DNA of 15,397 bases from NCBI GenBank assembly GCA_035315685.1, contig DATFXR010000085.1, positions 1 to 15,397 on the forward strand, given 5' to 3'. Position numbers and translations under genes: made by a program. Position 1 is the first letter of the stretch; each line of letters begins with the position of its first letter. Under the pieces are notes generated by a model that did no database searches, had not been told where the DNA came from, and worked only from the letters and a program-made list of their open reading frames with translations. Below, piece after piece: positions 6,418 to 15,200 of this stretch. This stretch comes from QHWK01 sp035315685. GTDB taxonomy: Bacteria; Acidobacteriota; Vicinamibacteria; Vicinamibacterales; CAVVIG01.

Positions 6418-9400
6418 GCGAGCCGTTCGTCGAACGGCGAGCGGGCGCGGCTTCCGGCGCTTTCACCGGCTGCGGCACATTGAGCGTCAGGTTGTACTTC
6501 GTCAGGGACGAAGCGAGCGTCGTCGCTTTGGCGATCGCGGCGTTGAGGTCCGCAATCGCCTTCGGCGTCGTCGCCTTCACGTCTGCATAGGCGGTCGTGG
6601 TCTGCTCGCCTGGCGTCATGCCCGCCATCAGGCCATTCTTCGCCTGACCGAGCCGCGCGAGCAGGCTCTCGGGCGCGCCGCCGCGTCCGCCGCCGCCGCC
6701 GCGTCCACCTGCCGGAATCGTGAGCTTCGGCGCGAGCGCATCCACGTCTTTCTTGACGGCGTCGAACGCGCTCTTCACGTCAGCAGCCACGTCGCTGCGA
6801 GCACTCAGCGTCGTCGCCAATTCTGCCAGCTGCCGGGACAGCGATCGATGCGCAGTAGCCGCCTCGGTGACGCGTGCCTGCAGCGCGTGCATCTCCATCG
6901 CCTGGTCGAACATCCGCTTGCGCTCGACCGACGTGAGCAGGACCTCCGGATCGTCGTTCACCCGCAGCGTCTTCGAATCGACCGTCTTGCCGTCGAGGAT
7001 CAGCGACACCTTGTAGCTGCCGCCGGGCACGAACGGGCCGGCTGTCGTCGCGCCGCCGCCGCCGAAGCCGCCACCGCCGAAGCCGCCACCACCGCCGCAG
7101 CCAGCGCCGAACGGGCTCGACTCCGGCGTCTGCGGCGTCGCCGGAGGCTCCGCTGCCTGGCGACCGCCGGCGGGCGACGTTGTCTGATCTTCGGCGGTCG
7201 TCGTCTGCGGCGCGGCCGTCGTGCCACGTTCGCCGCGACCGCGTCCGCCGGCGCCACGACCGCGACCGGCGGGATCGGGCGGCGGAGCGATGGTCGGCTG
7301 GACGCGCAGATCCCAGCACGCGGTCTGGATGCCGGCGCCGTTGCTCTTCGCGAGGACGTTGCCCGAGATCTCGCGGACCTCCTTCCCTGCCGCGTCCGCA
7401 ATCTTCAGCTTCACGTCGTTCGCCGGCTTCTTGTTGAACCACGAAATCACCGCGGCCGCCGGCGGGTTCTCGCCGTAGAACACCTGATCGCCCCAGAACT
7501 CGTAGTTGCGATCGCGCGCCGGACGGCGGTACACGGCCGACGGCGCCGGCGTGAACAGCTTCGAGTCGGCAGCGGCCTGTGTCGCAGCGTATTCCTGAAC
7601 CGGCTCGAGGTGATCGAGGATCCACAGCGCGCGGCCATGCGTGGCGAGCACCATCGCATTGTCGCGCGGCTGAATGGTGACTTCGTCGATGCGCACGGTC
7701 GGCAGATTTGCCTTGATGCGCGTCCATGACTTGGCGCGATCGAGCGAGACGAACAGCCCGGTCTCCGTGCCGACGTAGAGCACGTCCGGATTCTTGGCAT
7801 CCTCGGTGATCGTCTTGACGGATTCGCCCTTCAGGTTGCCGTTCGCCGACTGCCACGTCTGCCCGAAGTCGTGGCTGACGACGATGTAGGTCTCGAAATC
7901 GTTCGAACGATGGCCGTCGAAGGTCGCGTAGACGGTGCCTTCGTCGAACCGCGACGGCGCCACTTCGGATACCCACAGCCCTTTCGGCACGTTCGAAATG
8001 TTCGCGGCAACGTTCGTCCACTGCTTGCCGTCGCGCGACACCTGCACCTGCCCGTCATCGGTGCCGACGTAGAGCAGGTTCGCGCGCTTCGGCGACTCCG
8101 CGAGCGAGATCACCGTCCCCCAGGCGACGATGCCATCGTTCTTCGCGATGTTGATGTCGCTGCCTTTGACGCCCATGGTGACGACGTCGTCACGGTTCGC
8201 GTTGGTCGTCAGATCGCCGCCGACCGATTCCCAGGTCTGACCCTTGTTCGAGGAGCGGAAGACGCGGTTCGATCCAGCGAAGATCACGGCCGAGTTGTGC
8301 GGCGAGAGGATGAACGGTGTGTCCCAGTTCCAGCGGTACGGCTGCTCGCCCGGTCCGGCGACCGGCCGCATCGACACCGTCTCGCCCGTGACTCGATCGA
8401 TCCGCACCATGTTGCCGTCCTGCGACTCGCTGTAAGCGGTGCGGAAGTCGTTCGGGTCCTGCAGCGCGACGAAGCCGTCGCCGCCCTGCATCGTCGCCCA
8501 GTGGAACCCGGCGATGCCGGCCGAGCCACGCACCTGGCTCGGCCCGCACCACACGTAGTTGTCCTGCATGCCGCCGCAGACGTTGAACGGCGATGCGTTG
8601 TCCACGCTGACGTGATAGAAGAGGCCGACCGGAAGGTTCGGCACGAAGTTCCAGGTCTTGGTCTGATCCCAGCTCACCGCGACGCCGCCGTCATTGCCGA
8701 TGATCACGTGCTGCGAGTTCGCCGGATCGATCCAGATTGCGTGCACGTCGTCGTGGATGGTCCGGGTCGCGTTCAACGTGACGGTCTTGCCGCCGTCGGT
8801 CGAGTGGTGCAGCTTGACGCCGGCGTAGATGATCACGTCGGGATCGTTCGGATCGCTGCGCACCTGGCTGAAATACATCGGGCGCGGGTTCTCGTCGTTC
8901 GCCTTTTTCCACGTTGCGCCGCTGTCGTCGCTGCGGTACAGGCCGGTGGCGGTGTTCGGCGTCACGGCCGTCGCGGTTTCGGCGCCGCGGCCGGCGGCTT
9001 GCGGCGTCTCGTCGGGCGTGCCGCCGCGGCCGGCACTCGGCACCGGACCTTCGATCAGCGCGTAGAGAATGTTCGGCCGCTTGCGATTCACGTCGAGGCC
9101 GATCCGCCCGAGCGGTCCGTCGGGCAGGCCGTTGCCCTTGAAGCGGGTCCAGGTCTCGCCGCCGTCGATTGATTTCCAGATGCCGCTGCCGGGTCCGCCG
9201 CCGTTCATGCAGCACGGCGTGCGGCGCCGCTGATAGGTCGACGCGTAGAGGATCCGGTTGTTCGTCGCGTCCATCACCAGATCGTTTGCCCCGGTGTCAT
9301 CGTCCACCTTCAATACCTGCTTCCATGTCCTGCCGGCGTCGATCGTTTTGTAGACGCCGCGCTCGCCGCCCGGTCCCCACAGGCTGCCGGTCGCGGCCAC

Positions 9401-9907
9401 CAACACGACGTCGTTGTTCCGCGGATCGATCAGGATGCGATTGATGGAGCGCGACGTGGGAAGGCCCATGCGCGTCCACGTCTTGCCGCCGTCGATCGAC
9501 TTGTAGACACCGTCGCCCCACGATGTGCTCTGGCGGTTGTTCGACTCGCCGGCGCCGACCCACACGAGATCGGGGTTGCTCTGCGACACGGTGACGTCGC
9601 CGATCGAGATCAGTCCCTGATCCTGGAACTGCGCCTCGAAGGTCGTACCGCCATTGGTCGTCTTCCACACGCCGCCGTGCGCGGTGCCGACGTAGTAGAT
9701 CGCCGGGTTTGCCTCGTAGACGGCGAGGTCGGAGATGCGCCCCGACATCGAGGCCGGACCGATCGGGCGGAAGTGCAGGGTGTCGAACGGACCGCCTCCC
9801 GGAACGGCCGGCGACGCGGACGGCTGCTCCGATCGGCCGACGAGCGACTGGGCGCTGAACGCGATGACGAGCGCGGCGACGAGCGACAGGACACGAACCG
9901 ATTTCAT
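6410..9907 (-). CDS. Sortilin/VPS10-like Asp-box beta-propeller protein, exported
   Basis: This 1165-aa protein starts with a signal peptide (about residues 1-19). It carries many Asp-box turns (S-x-D-x-G-x-T-W type): 83-90, 137-144 (SIDGGKTW), 188-195, 246-253 (SIDGGETW), 326-333, 369-376, 552-559, 678-685 and 721-728. They indicate one or two large beta-propellers over residues 45-765, as in VPS10/sortilin and BNR-repeat proteins. Then come a small beta domain (about 815-870), a Gly/Arg-rich linker (881-895), a nearly pure Gly/Phe tract (936-952), a beta-sandwich-like segment (GSYKVSLILDGKTV, 963-976), a helical and probably coiled-coil region (993-1060) and another Gly-rich patch (1066-1077). 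It is often annotated as a glycosyl hydrolase, but no sialidase catalytic set is evident; a binding or scaffold role is equally likely. Its ATG overlaps the stop of the DUF6351 gene (ATGA, 9904-9907). GGAG at 9914-9917 is a good ribosome-binding site. Confidence 0.85.
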   Translation of the reverse strand: MKSVRVLSLVAALVIAFSAQSLVGRSEQPSASPAVPGGGPFDTLHFRPIGPASMSGRISDLAVYEANPAIYYVGTAHGGVWKTTNGGTTFEAQFQDQGLISIGDVTVSQSNPDLVWVGAGESNNRQSTSWGDGVYKSIDGGKTWTRMGLPTSRSINRILIDPRNNDVVLVAATGSLWGPGGERGVYKTIDAGRTWKQVLKVDDDTGANDLVMDATNNRILYASTYQRRRTPCCMNGGGPGSGIWKSIDGGETWTRFKGNGLPDGPLGRIGLDVNRKRPNILYALIEGPVPSAGRGGTPDETPQAAGRGAETATAVTPNTATGLYRSDDSGATWKKANDENPRPMYFSQVRSDPNDPDVIIYAGVKLHHSTDGGKTVTLNATRTIHDDVHAIWIDPANSQHVIIGNDGGVAVSWDQTKTWNFVPNLPVGLFYHVSVDNASPFNVCGGMQDNYVWCGPSQVRGSAGIAGFHWATMQGGDGFVALQDPNDFRTAYSESQDGNMVRIDRVTGETVSMRPVAGPGEQPYRWNWDTPFILSPHNSAVIFAGSNRVFRSSNKGQTWESVGGDLTTNANRDDVVTMGVKGSDINIAKNDGIVAWGTVISLAESPKRANLLYVGTDDGQVQVSRDGKQWTNVAANISNVPKGLWVSEVAPSRFDEGTVYATFDGHRSNDFETYIVVSHDFGQTWQSANGNLKGESVKTITEDAKNPDVLYVGTETGLFVSLDRAKSWTRIKANLPTVRIDEVTIQPRDNAMVLATHGRALWILDHLEPVQEYAATQAAADSKLFTPAPSAVYRRPARDRNYEFWGDQVFYGENPPAAAVISWFNKKPANDVKLKIADAAGKEVREISGNVLAKSNGAGIQTACWDLRVQPTIAPPPDPAGRGRGAGGRGRGERGTTAAPQTTTAEDQTTSPAGGRQAAEPPATPQTPESSPFGAGCGGGGGFGGGGFGGGGATTAGPFVPGGSYKVSLILDGKTVDSKTLRVNDDPEVLLTSVERKRMFDQAMEMHALQARVTEAATAHRSLSRQLAELATTLSARSDVAADVKSAFDAVKKDVDALAPKLTIPAGGRGGGGGRGGAPESLLARLGQAKNGLMAGMTPGEQTTTAYADVKATTPKAIADLNAAIAKATTLASSLTKYNLTLNVPQPVKAPEAAPARRSTNGSRG

Positions 9908-12126
9908 GGCTGGCTCCGATTAGGAATGGCCGGCGCGGGAACGATCAGGTTCTCGGGCGCCGGTCCGACCGAGGCCCAGGTGACGACACGCGTCTGGTTC
10001 ACGCCGGGCTTCACGAAGTTGCAGACGCCGCCGGGAAATATCGCGCGCAGCCGCTGCAGGTCGGCGGCCGTGAACGGCGGCGGGTAGTCTTTCGGGTCGA
10101 TCGGTTTCAACTGGCACTTGAGGATGTTCGCATCGAGCGGACCGCCGGCGACGAGACGGGTGAAGCCGAACGACGGGTACTCGGTGTTGCACGCCGAGTC
10201 CGGATTGCTGCTGAAGGTCTGTCGTTCCGCGACGAACGTGGGCGCGCTCCCCTTTTGGCTCCAGCAGCCGTCGACAGCCGCCGCCGGCTTCTTCCTGGTC
10301 GCGACCCAGTCGATCAGCGTCGACCACGCCCGCTCGGCCTGGACCGGACCGCGCCACATCACGTGATTCGCGGCGCCGCCATTCTGCTTCGCGATGCGCT
10401 CCCTGATCGCGAAATGGAACCACTGGTAGTGGTAGCCGCGCTCGTCGTTGTAGGCACCGTCATCGAACACCGGAATCGAGCGCAGGCCGCCGCCGCCACC
10501 GAGCGTCAGCCCGGCCTGGTAGGCCCGCTTGATCGCACCGGCATCGCCGATCGAGCGGGCGGCGACGAAGTTCGCGTCCTGGTCGAAGCCGCCGATGCGC
10601 TCGTTGAGATCGAGGAACTGCGGCGGCGTGATCGTCCCGCTCTCGAGCGCGGCGAGTCCGTATTGCACACCGACGTTGTCGAACGGCCGCAGCGCGAACC
10701 CGGTCTGCGGATCGACGCCGTAGATGTTTCGCGCTGCATCGAACACCGTCGGGCGCGCGCCGCGCGGGTTGGCCCCCGGATCGTAGCGCAGCGCGGCCGG
10801 CACCACCTCGTTCCACCGCGCCGAGTCGTAGCCCTCGATGTCCTTGCGGCCGGGGACCGGATCGGTGCGCTGACTCTGGTTCGCCGCGTCGATGAACGCT
10901 TTCATGCCCGAGTAGCCGGACACGGCAACCTGCTGCAGCTCGCTGAAACAACGCTCGGCGACAGCCGTCGCGCTACACGACGCGGTTGCGAAATAGTGCG
11001 CGAGCAGGTGGGCGTCGGCACCGGCGAGGGCAATCGACAGCGCGTCGGGAAAGGTCGCGTTGATCAGGATGCCGTCGAACAGGCCGGGGAACTCGTCGGC
11101 GATCTGCAGGCTCGTGTACGCGCCGCCGGACGATCCCATGCTGATCGTGAACTCGGGCACGCCGAAGGTCTCGATCGCGTGCTCCTTGTTCATCATCGTC
11201 GTCTCGCCGGCGAGGAACGGGTTGCAGCTGTTGGTCGGATGATTCAGCGTGTTGGTGAAGATCACGTAGCCTTCCCCGAGGCGCGCGATCATCGGCCCGC
11301 CGAGCGGATTCACGCCCATCACGCCGCCCTGCCGGAACCACCCGCTCGGACAGCCGACGCCGTGAATCGCGAGGAAGCGGCCATTCCACGCCGGCGGCGG
11401 CGTGAACGGCGTCGGCGCGGGATCGCGCGTCGGGTCGTGCAGCACCAGGTTCTGGTAGATACCGCGGTTCATCGTGCCGGTTTCGACGCGCACCACGAAC
11501 GGCACGGTCTTTCCGGCGGTCGTCGTGATCGTCGCGACATTGCCCGGTAGTTCGCGCGTGTTCGCCAGCGGCTGGAACTCCTTGCCGTCATAGGGCATGT
11601 AGACGTACTGCACCCTCGTCGGCGCGCTGCAATCATCTGCGCTCCGTTCTTTGCCTTCGTCGCGCGCAGCCGTCAGCCGAGCGTCGGTCAGTGTCGTCCC
11701 GTCAGGCAACTTGAACGTATCCGTCTGGCAAACGAACGGCTCGATGTGTGGACCGGAAATGACCGGGCCGGTGATTGGATAGTTCGTGAGTGTCAGCAGC
11801 TGATCGCGGACGCCCCACGCGCTCACCTTCAGCTCGTTGCGGCCGTCGACGAGGCCGGTGACGAGCCCGACGAGCGATCCGCGCTGCTGGCGGAAGGCGT
11901 CGGAGATGTCGCGTCCGTTCAAGCGGACCTCAGGCCGCGCCGCCGGCGCGCCTGCAGGCGCGGCAATCGAGACGAGCACGTCGCCGCCCGTCACTCGATC
12001 GGCGCGCGTAGAGAGCGTCTGAAGGTTCAGCTTCGGTGTCCTCGATTTCGCCGGCGGCGCCGCGGCCTGGCCGCTCATCTGCAGCGCGAGGATGACGGCG
12101 TTGAGAACGAGCGCCGATGATTTCAT
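9904..12126 (-). CDS. DUF6351-type exported alpha/beta-hydrolase-like protein
   Basis: This 740-aa protein has an N-terminal export signal (about residues 1-22) and a beta-rich domain (about 33-115: LSTRADRVTGGDVLVSI ... LVTGLVDGRNELKVSA). A large hydrolase-like domain follows. Its nucleophile elbow FTISMGSSGGAYTS places the GxSxG serine at Ser333; possible catalytic histidines are His566 and His588. The architecture and phrases such as GPVISGPHIEPFVC match the DUF6351 family, which is related to tannase/feruloyl-esterase-type hydrolases; no substrate is known to me. Ten cysteines (133, 166, 259, 301, 384, 393, 621, 646, 671, 702) suggest disulfides in an extracytoplasmic protein. The gene ends in an ATGA overlap with the Asp-box gene and starts 154 bp downstream of the TonB-receptor stop. 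A perfect TATAAT lies 8 nt before its ATG, with no ribosome-binding site. Confidence 0.82.
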   Translation of the reverse strand: MKSSALVLNAVILALQMSGQAAAPPAKSRTPKLNLQTLSTRADRVTGGDVLVSIAAPAGAPAARPEVRLNGRDISDAFRQQRGSLVGLVTGLVDGRNELKVSAWGVRDQLLTLTNYPITGPVISGPHIEPFVCQTDTFKLPDGTTLTDARLTAARDEGKERSADDCSAPTRVQYVYMPYDGKEFQPLANTRELPGNVATITTTAGKTVPFVVRVETGTMNRGIYQNLVLHDPTRDPAPTPFTPPPAWNGRFLAIHGVGCPSGWFRQGGVMGVNPLGGPMIARLGEGYVIFTNTLNHPTNSCNPFLAGETTMMNKEHAIETFGVPEFTISMGSSGGAYTSLQIADEFPGLFDGILINATFPDALSIALAGADAHLLAHYFATASCSATAVAERCFSELQQVAVSGYSGMKAFIDAANQSQRTDPVPGRKDIEGYDSARWNEVVPAALRYDPGANPRGARPTVFDAARNIYGVDPQTGFALRPFDNVGVQYGLAALESGTITPPQFLDLNERIGGFDQDANFVAARSIGDAGAIKRAYQAGLTLGGGGGLRSIPVFDDGAYNDERGYHYQWFHFAIRERIAKQNGGAANHVMWRGPVQAERAWSTLIDWVATRKKPAAAVDGCWSQKGSAPTFVAERQTFSSNPDSACNTEYPSFGFTRLVAGGPLDANILKCQLKPIDPKDYPPPFTAADLQRLRAIFPGGVCNFVKPGVNQTRVVTWASVGPAPENLIVPAPAIPNRSQP

Positions 12127-12134
12127 AGCGGCGC

Positions 12135-12140
12135 ATTATA
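12135..12140 (-). promoter_or_regulatory. -10 box TATAAT of the DUF6351/Asp-box operon
   Basis: A perfect TATAAT on the minus strand ends 8 nt before the ATG at 12126. No -35 consensus is found 16-18 bp upstream, where the sequence is part of the heptamer repeat, so an activator or an alternative sigma factor may be needed. The spacing implies a leaderless transcript. Confidence 0.5.
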
Positions 12141-12152
12141 CGGCCGCGAGTC

Positions 12153-12180
12153 GGGGCTGGTGGCTAGGGGCTCGGGTCTG
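12153..12180. repeat. Inverted heptamer array, four units
   Basis: GGGGCTG, GTGGCTA, GGGGCTC and GGGTCTG run head to tail. They are the reverse-complement form of the TAGCCCC units at 12234-12268. Three more diverged units of the same orientation lie at 12215-12235 (AGGGCTC, GGAGCTG, GGGGCTA). In between, CTGCGC (12182-12187) and GCGCAG (12203-12208) form another inverted pair. Confidence 0.65.
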
Positions 12181-12224
12181 GCTGCGCAGGCGTGTTTCCA
12201 TCGCGCAGGGCATGAGGGCTCGGA

Positions 12225-12258
12225 GCTGGGGGCTAGCCCCTAGCCCCTAGCCCCCAGC
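12225..12258 (-). terminator. Strong hairpin downstream of the TonB-receptor gene
   Basis: GCTGGGGGCTAG (12225-12236) is exactly complementary to 12247-12258, giving a perfect 12-bp GC-rich stem with a 10-nt loop. Two more pairs are possible beyond one mismatch. It lies 22 nt past the receptor stop codon and could end or attenuate that transcript before the DUF6351 gene. There is no T-tract, so it is not a classical intrinsic terminator. A smaller CTTC-AGC-GAAG hairpin (12268-12278) precedes it in the transcript. Confidence 0.45.
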
Positions 12259-12268
12259 CCCCAGCCCC
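12234..12268. repeat. Five tandem heptamers (YAGCCCC), G-quadruplex motif on the minus strand
   Basis: TAGCCCC three times, then CAGCCCC twice, with no interruption. On the minus strand, which is the transcript sense here, this gives five runs of four or five G separated by CT or CTA, a textbook G-quadruplex pattern. It shares bases with the hairpin at 12225-12258, so the two structures compete. Confidence 0.85.
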
Positions 12269-12280
12269 TTCAGCGAAGCG

Positions 12281-15200
12281 TCAGAACACGAAGCGGAAGC
12301 CGAGCTGTGCCTGGCGCGGGAAGCCGCCGCCGCCGCGCAGGTTGGTCAGGACCAGGAACGTCGCCGGCAGCCGGCGATCCTGGTTCGTCGTGATCGGATT
12401 GTCGAAGTTCGCCCGGTTGGTGAGGTTGTAGAGATCGAAGTAGACCTCGAGCGTCTTCGCCTGCGAGAGCTTCCGGCGATAGCCGGTGCGCATGTCGATC
12501 TGGAAGTAGTCCGGACCATAGGCGCCATTGCGACCGCCGGCGTACTGGACGTTCTGCAACGCGTCCGGGTTGGTGCTGGCGCCGCTGTAGACGCCGGCCG
12601 GAACGGGATCGACGAGCTCGCCATTCTTGTCCGCGTCGATGCTGCTGTCGTAGATCGTGAACGGCGCGCCGCTCATGTAGCGCGTCGTCGTCGACAGCGT
12701 GAGGCCGCCGGTCTTCGGCACGTCGTACTGCGCGCCGATCGACAGGATGTGGCGCCGATCGACGTTGGTCGGCCCGAGCCGCGCATCGAGGTTGTTGCTG
12801 GTCAGCACCTGATACTGGTTGCGGTCGGCCTGATCGTCGGCGGTGCCGGTCGCCTTCGACAACGAGTAGGAGATGCGGCCCGACCAGTGGTTCGAGTAGC
12901 GCTTCTCCACGGACAGGTCGAGCGCGTTGTAGTTCGACTCGCCGGTGTTCTCCATCACCCACACCTGCTGCGTGTAGGGCTCGCCGAGCACGCCGAAGGC
13001 GTCGACGCGCACCACCGGCTCGGTCCGGCTCGTCGTCTGCTTGATCCCCGGGTTGAGGTTGCGCGAGAGGAACATGTCGCGGTTCATCATGCGCACGAAA
13101 TCGGCGTGTACAGCGAGCGACTCGTTCAGTTCGCGGACGTACCCCACCGTGAACTGGTGCGCGTAGGGCAGCTTGCGATCCGGCGAGTCGAAGATGACGA
13201 CGCCATCGTTTTTCACCGGCACGCCCAGCGGATACGACTGCCGGAGCAGCGCCCAGTTGACGGTCGGTCCGTTCACCAGGTACGGGTTGGTCGGGAACCG
13301 CCCGCTGCTCGGGCCCGGATCGGCCGCAGCGGCCGGGAACGTCAAGTTCACCGACGATGAGTACTTGCCGAACTCCAGCGTGTCGTCGAGCGCGCCGAGG
13401 ATCGTGCGGTTGTAGAAGACCCCATATCCGCCGCGCACGACCGACCGGCCGGCGGCGTCGAGCGCGTGTGTGAAGCCGACGCGCGGTCCGAAGTTGTTCC
13501 AGTCGGTCGGTGACTTCTTGTTGCCGGCCGGGAACAGCGGGTTGTCGGTCTCGTCGAGCGGGATGATCTCGAGGTCGTAGCGCAGGCCGAGGCTCAGCGT
13601 GGTCTGCGCGCTGACGCGCCACTTGTCCTGCGCGTACATCTCGTAGGTGTGGTTGTTGATGAACTCGTTGAACGGGCCGGTGCGGACGGTGAACCGCTCG
13701 GCATACGTCCGCGGATTCGCGGGGTCGAACGGCAGGTCGGTGGTTGCCGGCGTGCAGCTCCCGGTCGCGCACGTCGCGCTGAACGAGAAGGTGCCGTTCG
13801 CGTTCACCTGCGAGCTGCGGCGCAGCTCCGTGTAGTTGTAGCGCACGCCGAACTTCGTATCGTGGTCGCCGTGCTTGCCGGGGATGAACCACGAGTAGTC
13901 GTCTTCGATCTGGTAGTTCGAGTCCCAGGGGCCCTGCGACTCGGTGCTCGCCTGGGCGAGGAAGCTCGTGTAGTTCAACTGCGGCGGGCACTTCGACTGG
14001 TCCCCGATCGTCTCGTTGCCGAAGTCATAGCCGGCCTGGCCGCCGTTCGGTCCCTGCGCGCGGAAGCACTCGTTCCCGTGCCACCAGTGCTCCCACGTCC
14101 TCGCGCCCTTGATCGTGTTGACGCGCGAGTTGCCGAGGACGCTCGTGAACGTCACCACAGCGGTCTGATCGAGGTCGGTTTCGTCCTGATACGAGTCGAG
14201 CGTCGTCTTGTTGCCGATCGTGTACCACTGCGGCGCCCACTCGCGCAGCCAGCGGACCGCCCACGAGTGGTTCTTGGTGATCTGATGGTCGATGCGGATC
14301 AGCGTGTTCCAGTCGGTGCGATCCTCGGCGATCGCGAAGTTCAGCGACGGCCGCGTCGGAAACACGCGGGTGCGGTTCGGGTTGTCCACCTGCCGCTCGA
14401 GGCTGAAGAAGAACTGCGCCTTGTTCTTGACGATCGGCCCGCCGATCACGCCGCCCCAGTCGCGGCGCACGGAAGTCGGCTTCGGGAGATTCTGCGTGCG
14501 GACGAAATAGTCCTCCGCGGTCAGCGCATTGGGGGACGTCGTCGCGAACGCGACGCCCTTGAACTGGTTGGTGCCGGACTTGGTGATCGCGTTGACGACG
14601 GCGCCGCTGGCCCGGCCGAACTCGGCGTCGTACATGCTGGTGAGCACCTGGAATTCCTGGACCGCTTCGATCGGCGTGCGGACCTGCGCGCCCGCGCTCG
14701 TGCCGAGCGCATCATCGCTGTTGTAGCCGCCGTCCACCGAGACGTTGTTGCCCTGCGTCGACTGGCCGGCCGCGACGATGGTGTCGTTCCCCATCTGGTT
14801 CGACGGCGCGAACTGCACGCCCGGCAGCAGCGCGACCGTCGCGAAGAAGTTGCGGTTCATCGCCGGCAGCTCGCTCAACTCAGCGGTACCGATGTTGCCG
14901 CCCACCTTCACGCTGGTCGTGTCGACCAGCGGCGATTCGGCAGTGACCTTGACCGTCTCCTCGAGTGCGCCGAGCGCCAGCACGACGTTGATCGTCAGCG
15001 TCTTGCCGACCGGCAGCACCTGCCCGCCGCGCTCGAAGGTGCGGAAGCTCGCGAGCTTCGCGGTCACCTTGTATCGCCCGGGCATCAGCTGCGAGGCGTG
15101 GAAGCTGCCGTCAGGACCGGTGGTGAGTTCGCGAACCGCACCAGTTTCTTCGTTCGTGATGATCACGGACGCGCCGGGCAACACCGCGCCCTGCTCATCG

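Noticed and set aside
6410..9907. Sialidase or another specific glycoside hydrolase
   Set aside because: Asp-boxes are structural turns found in many propellers. I could not identify the sialidase FRIP motif, arginine triad or catalytic Tyr/Glu pair, so only a propeller-type call is justified.
9904..12126. Confident naming as tannase or feruloyl esterase
   Set aside because: The GxSxG elbow fits, but the acid and histidine of the triad cannot be assigned securely and overall similarity is to an uncharacterised family, so only a hydrolase-like call is made.
12234..12268. CRISPR array
   Set aside because: The units are 7 nt, directly adjacent and without unique spacers, so this is a simple tandem repeat.
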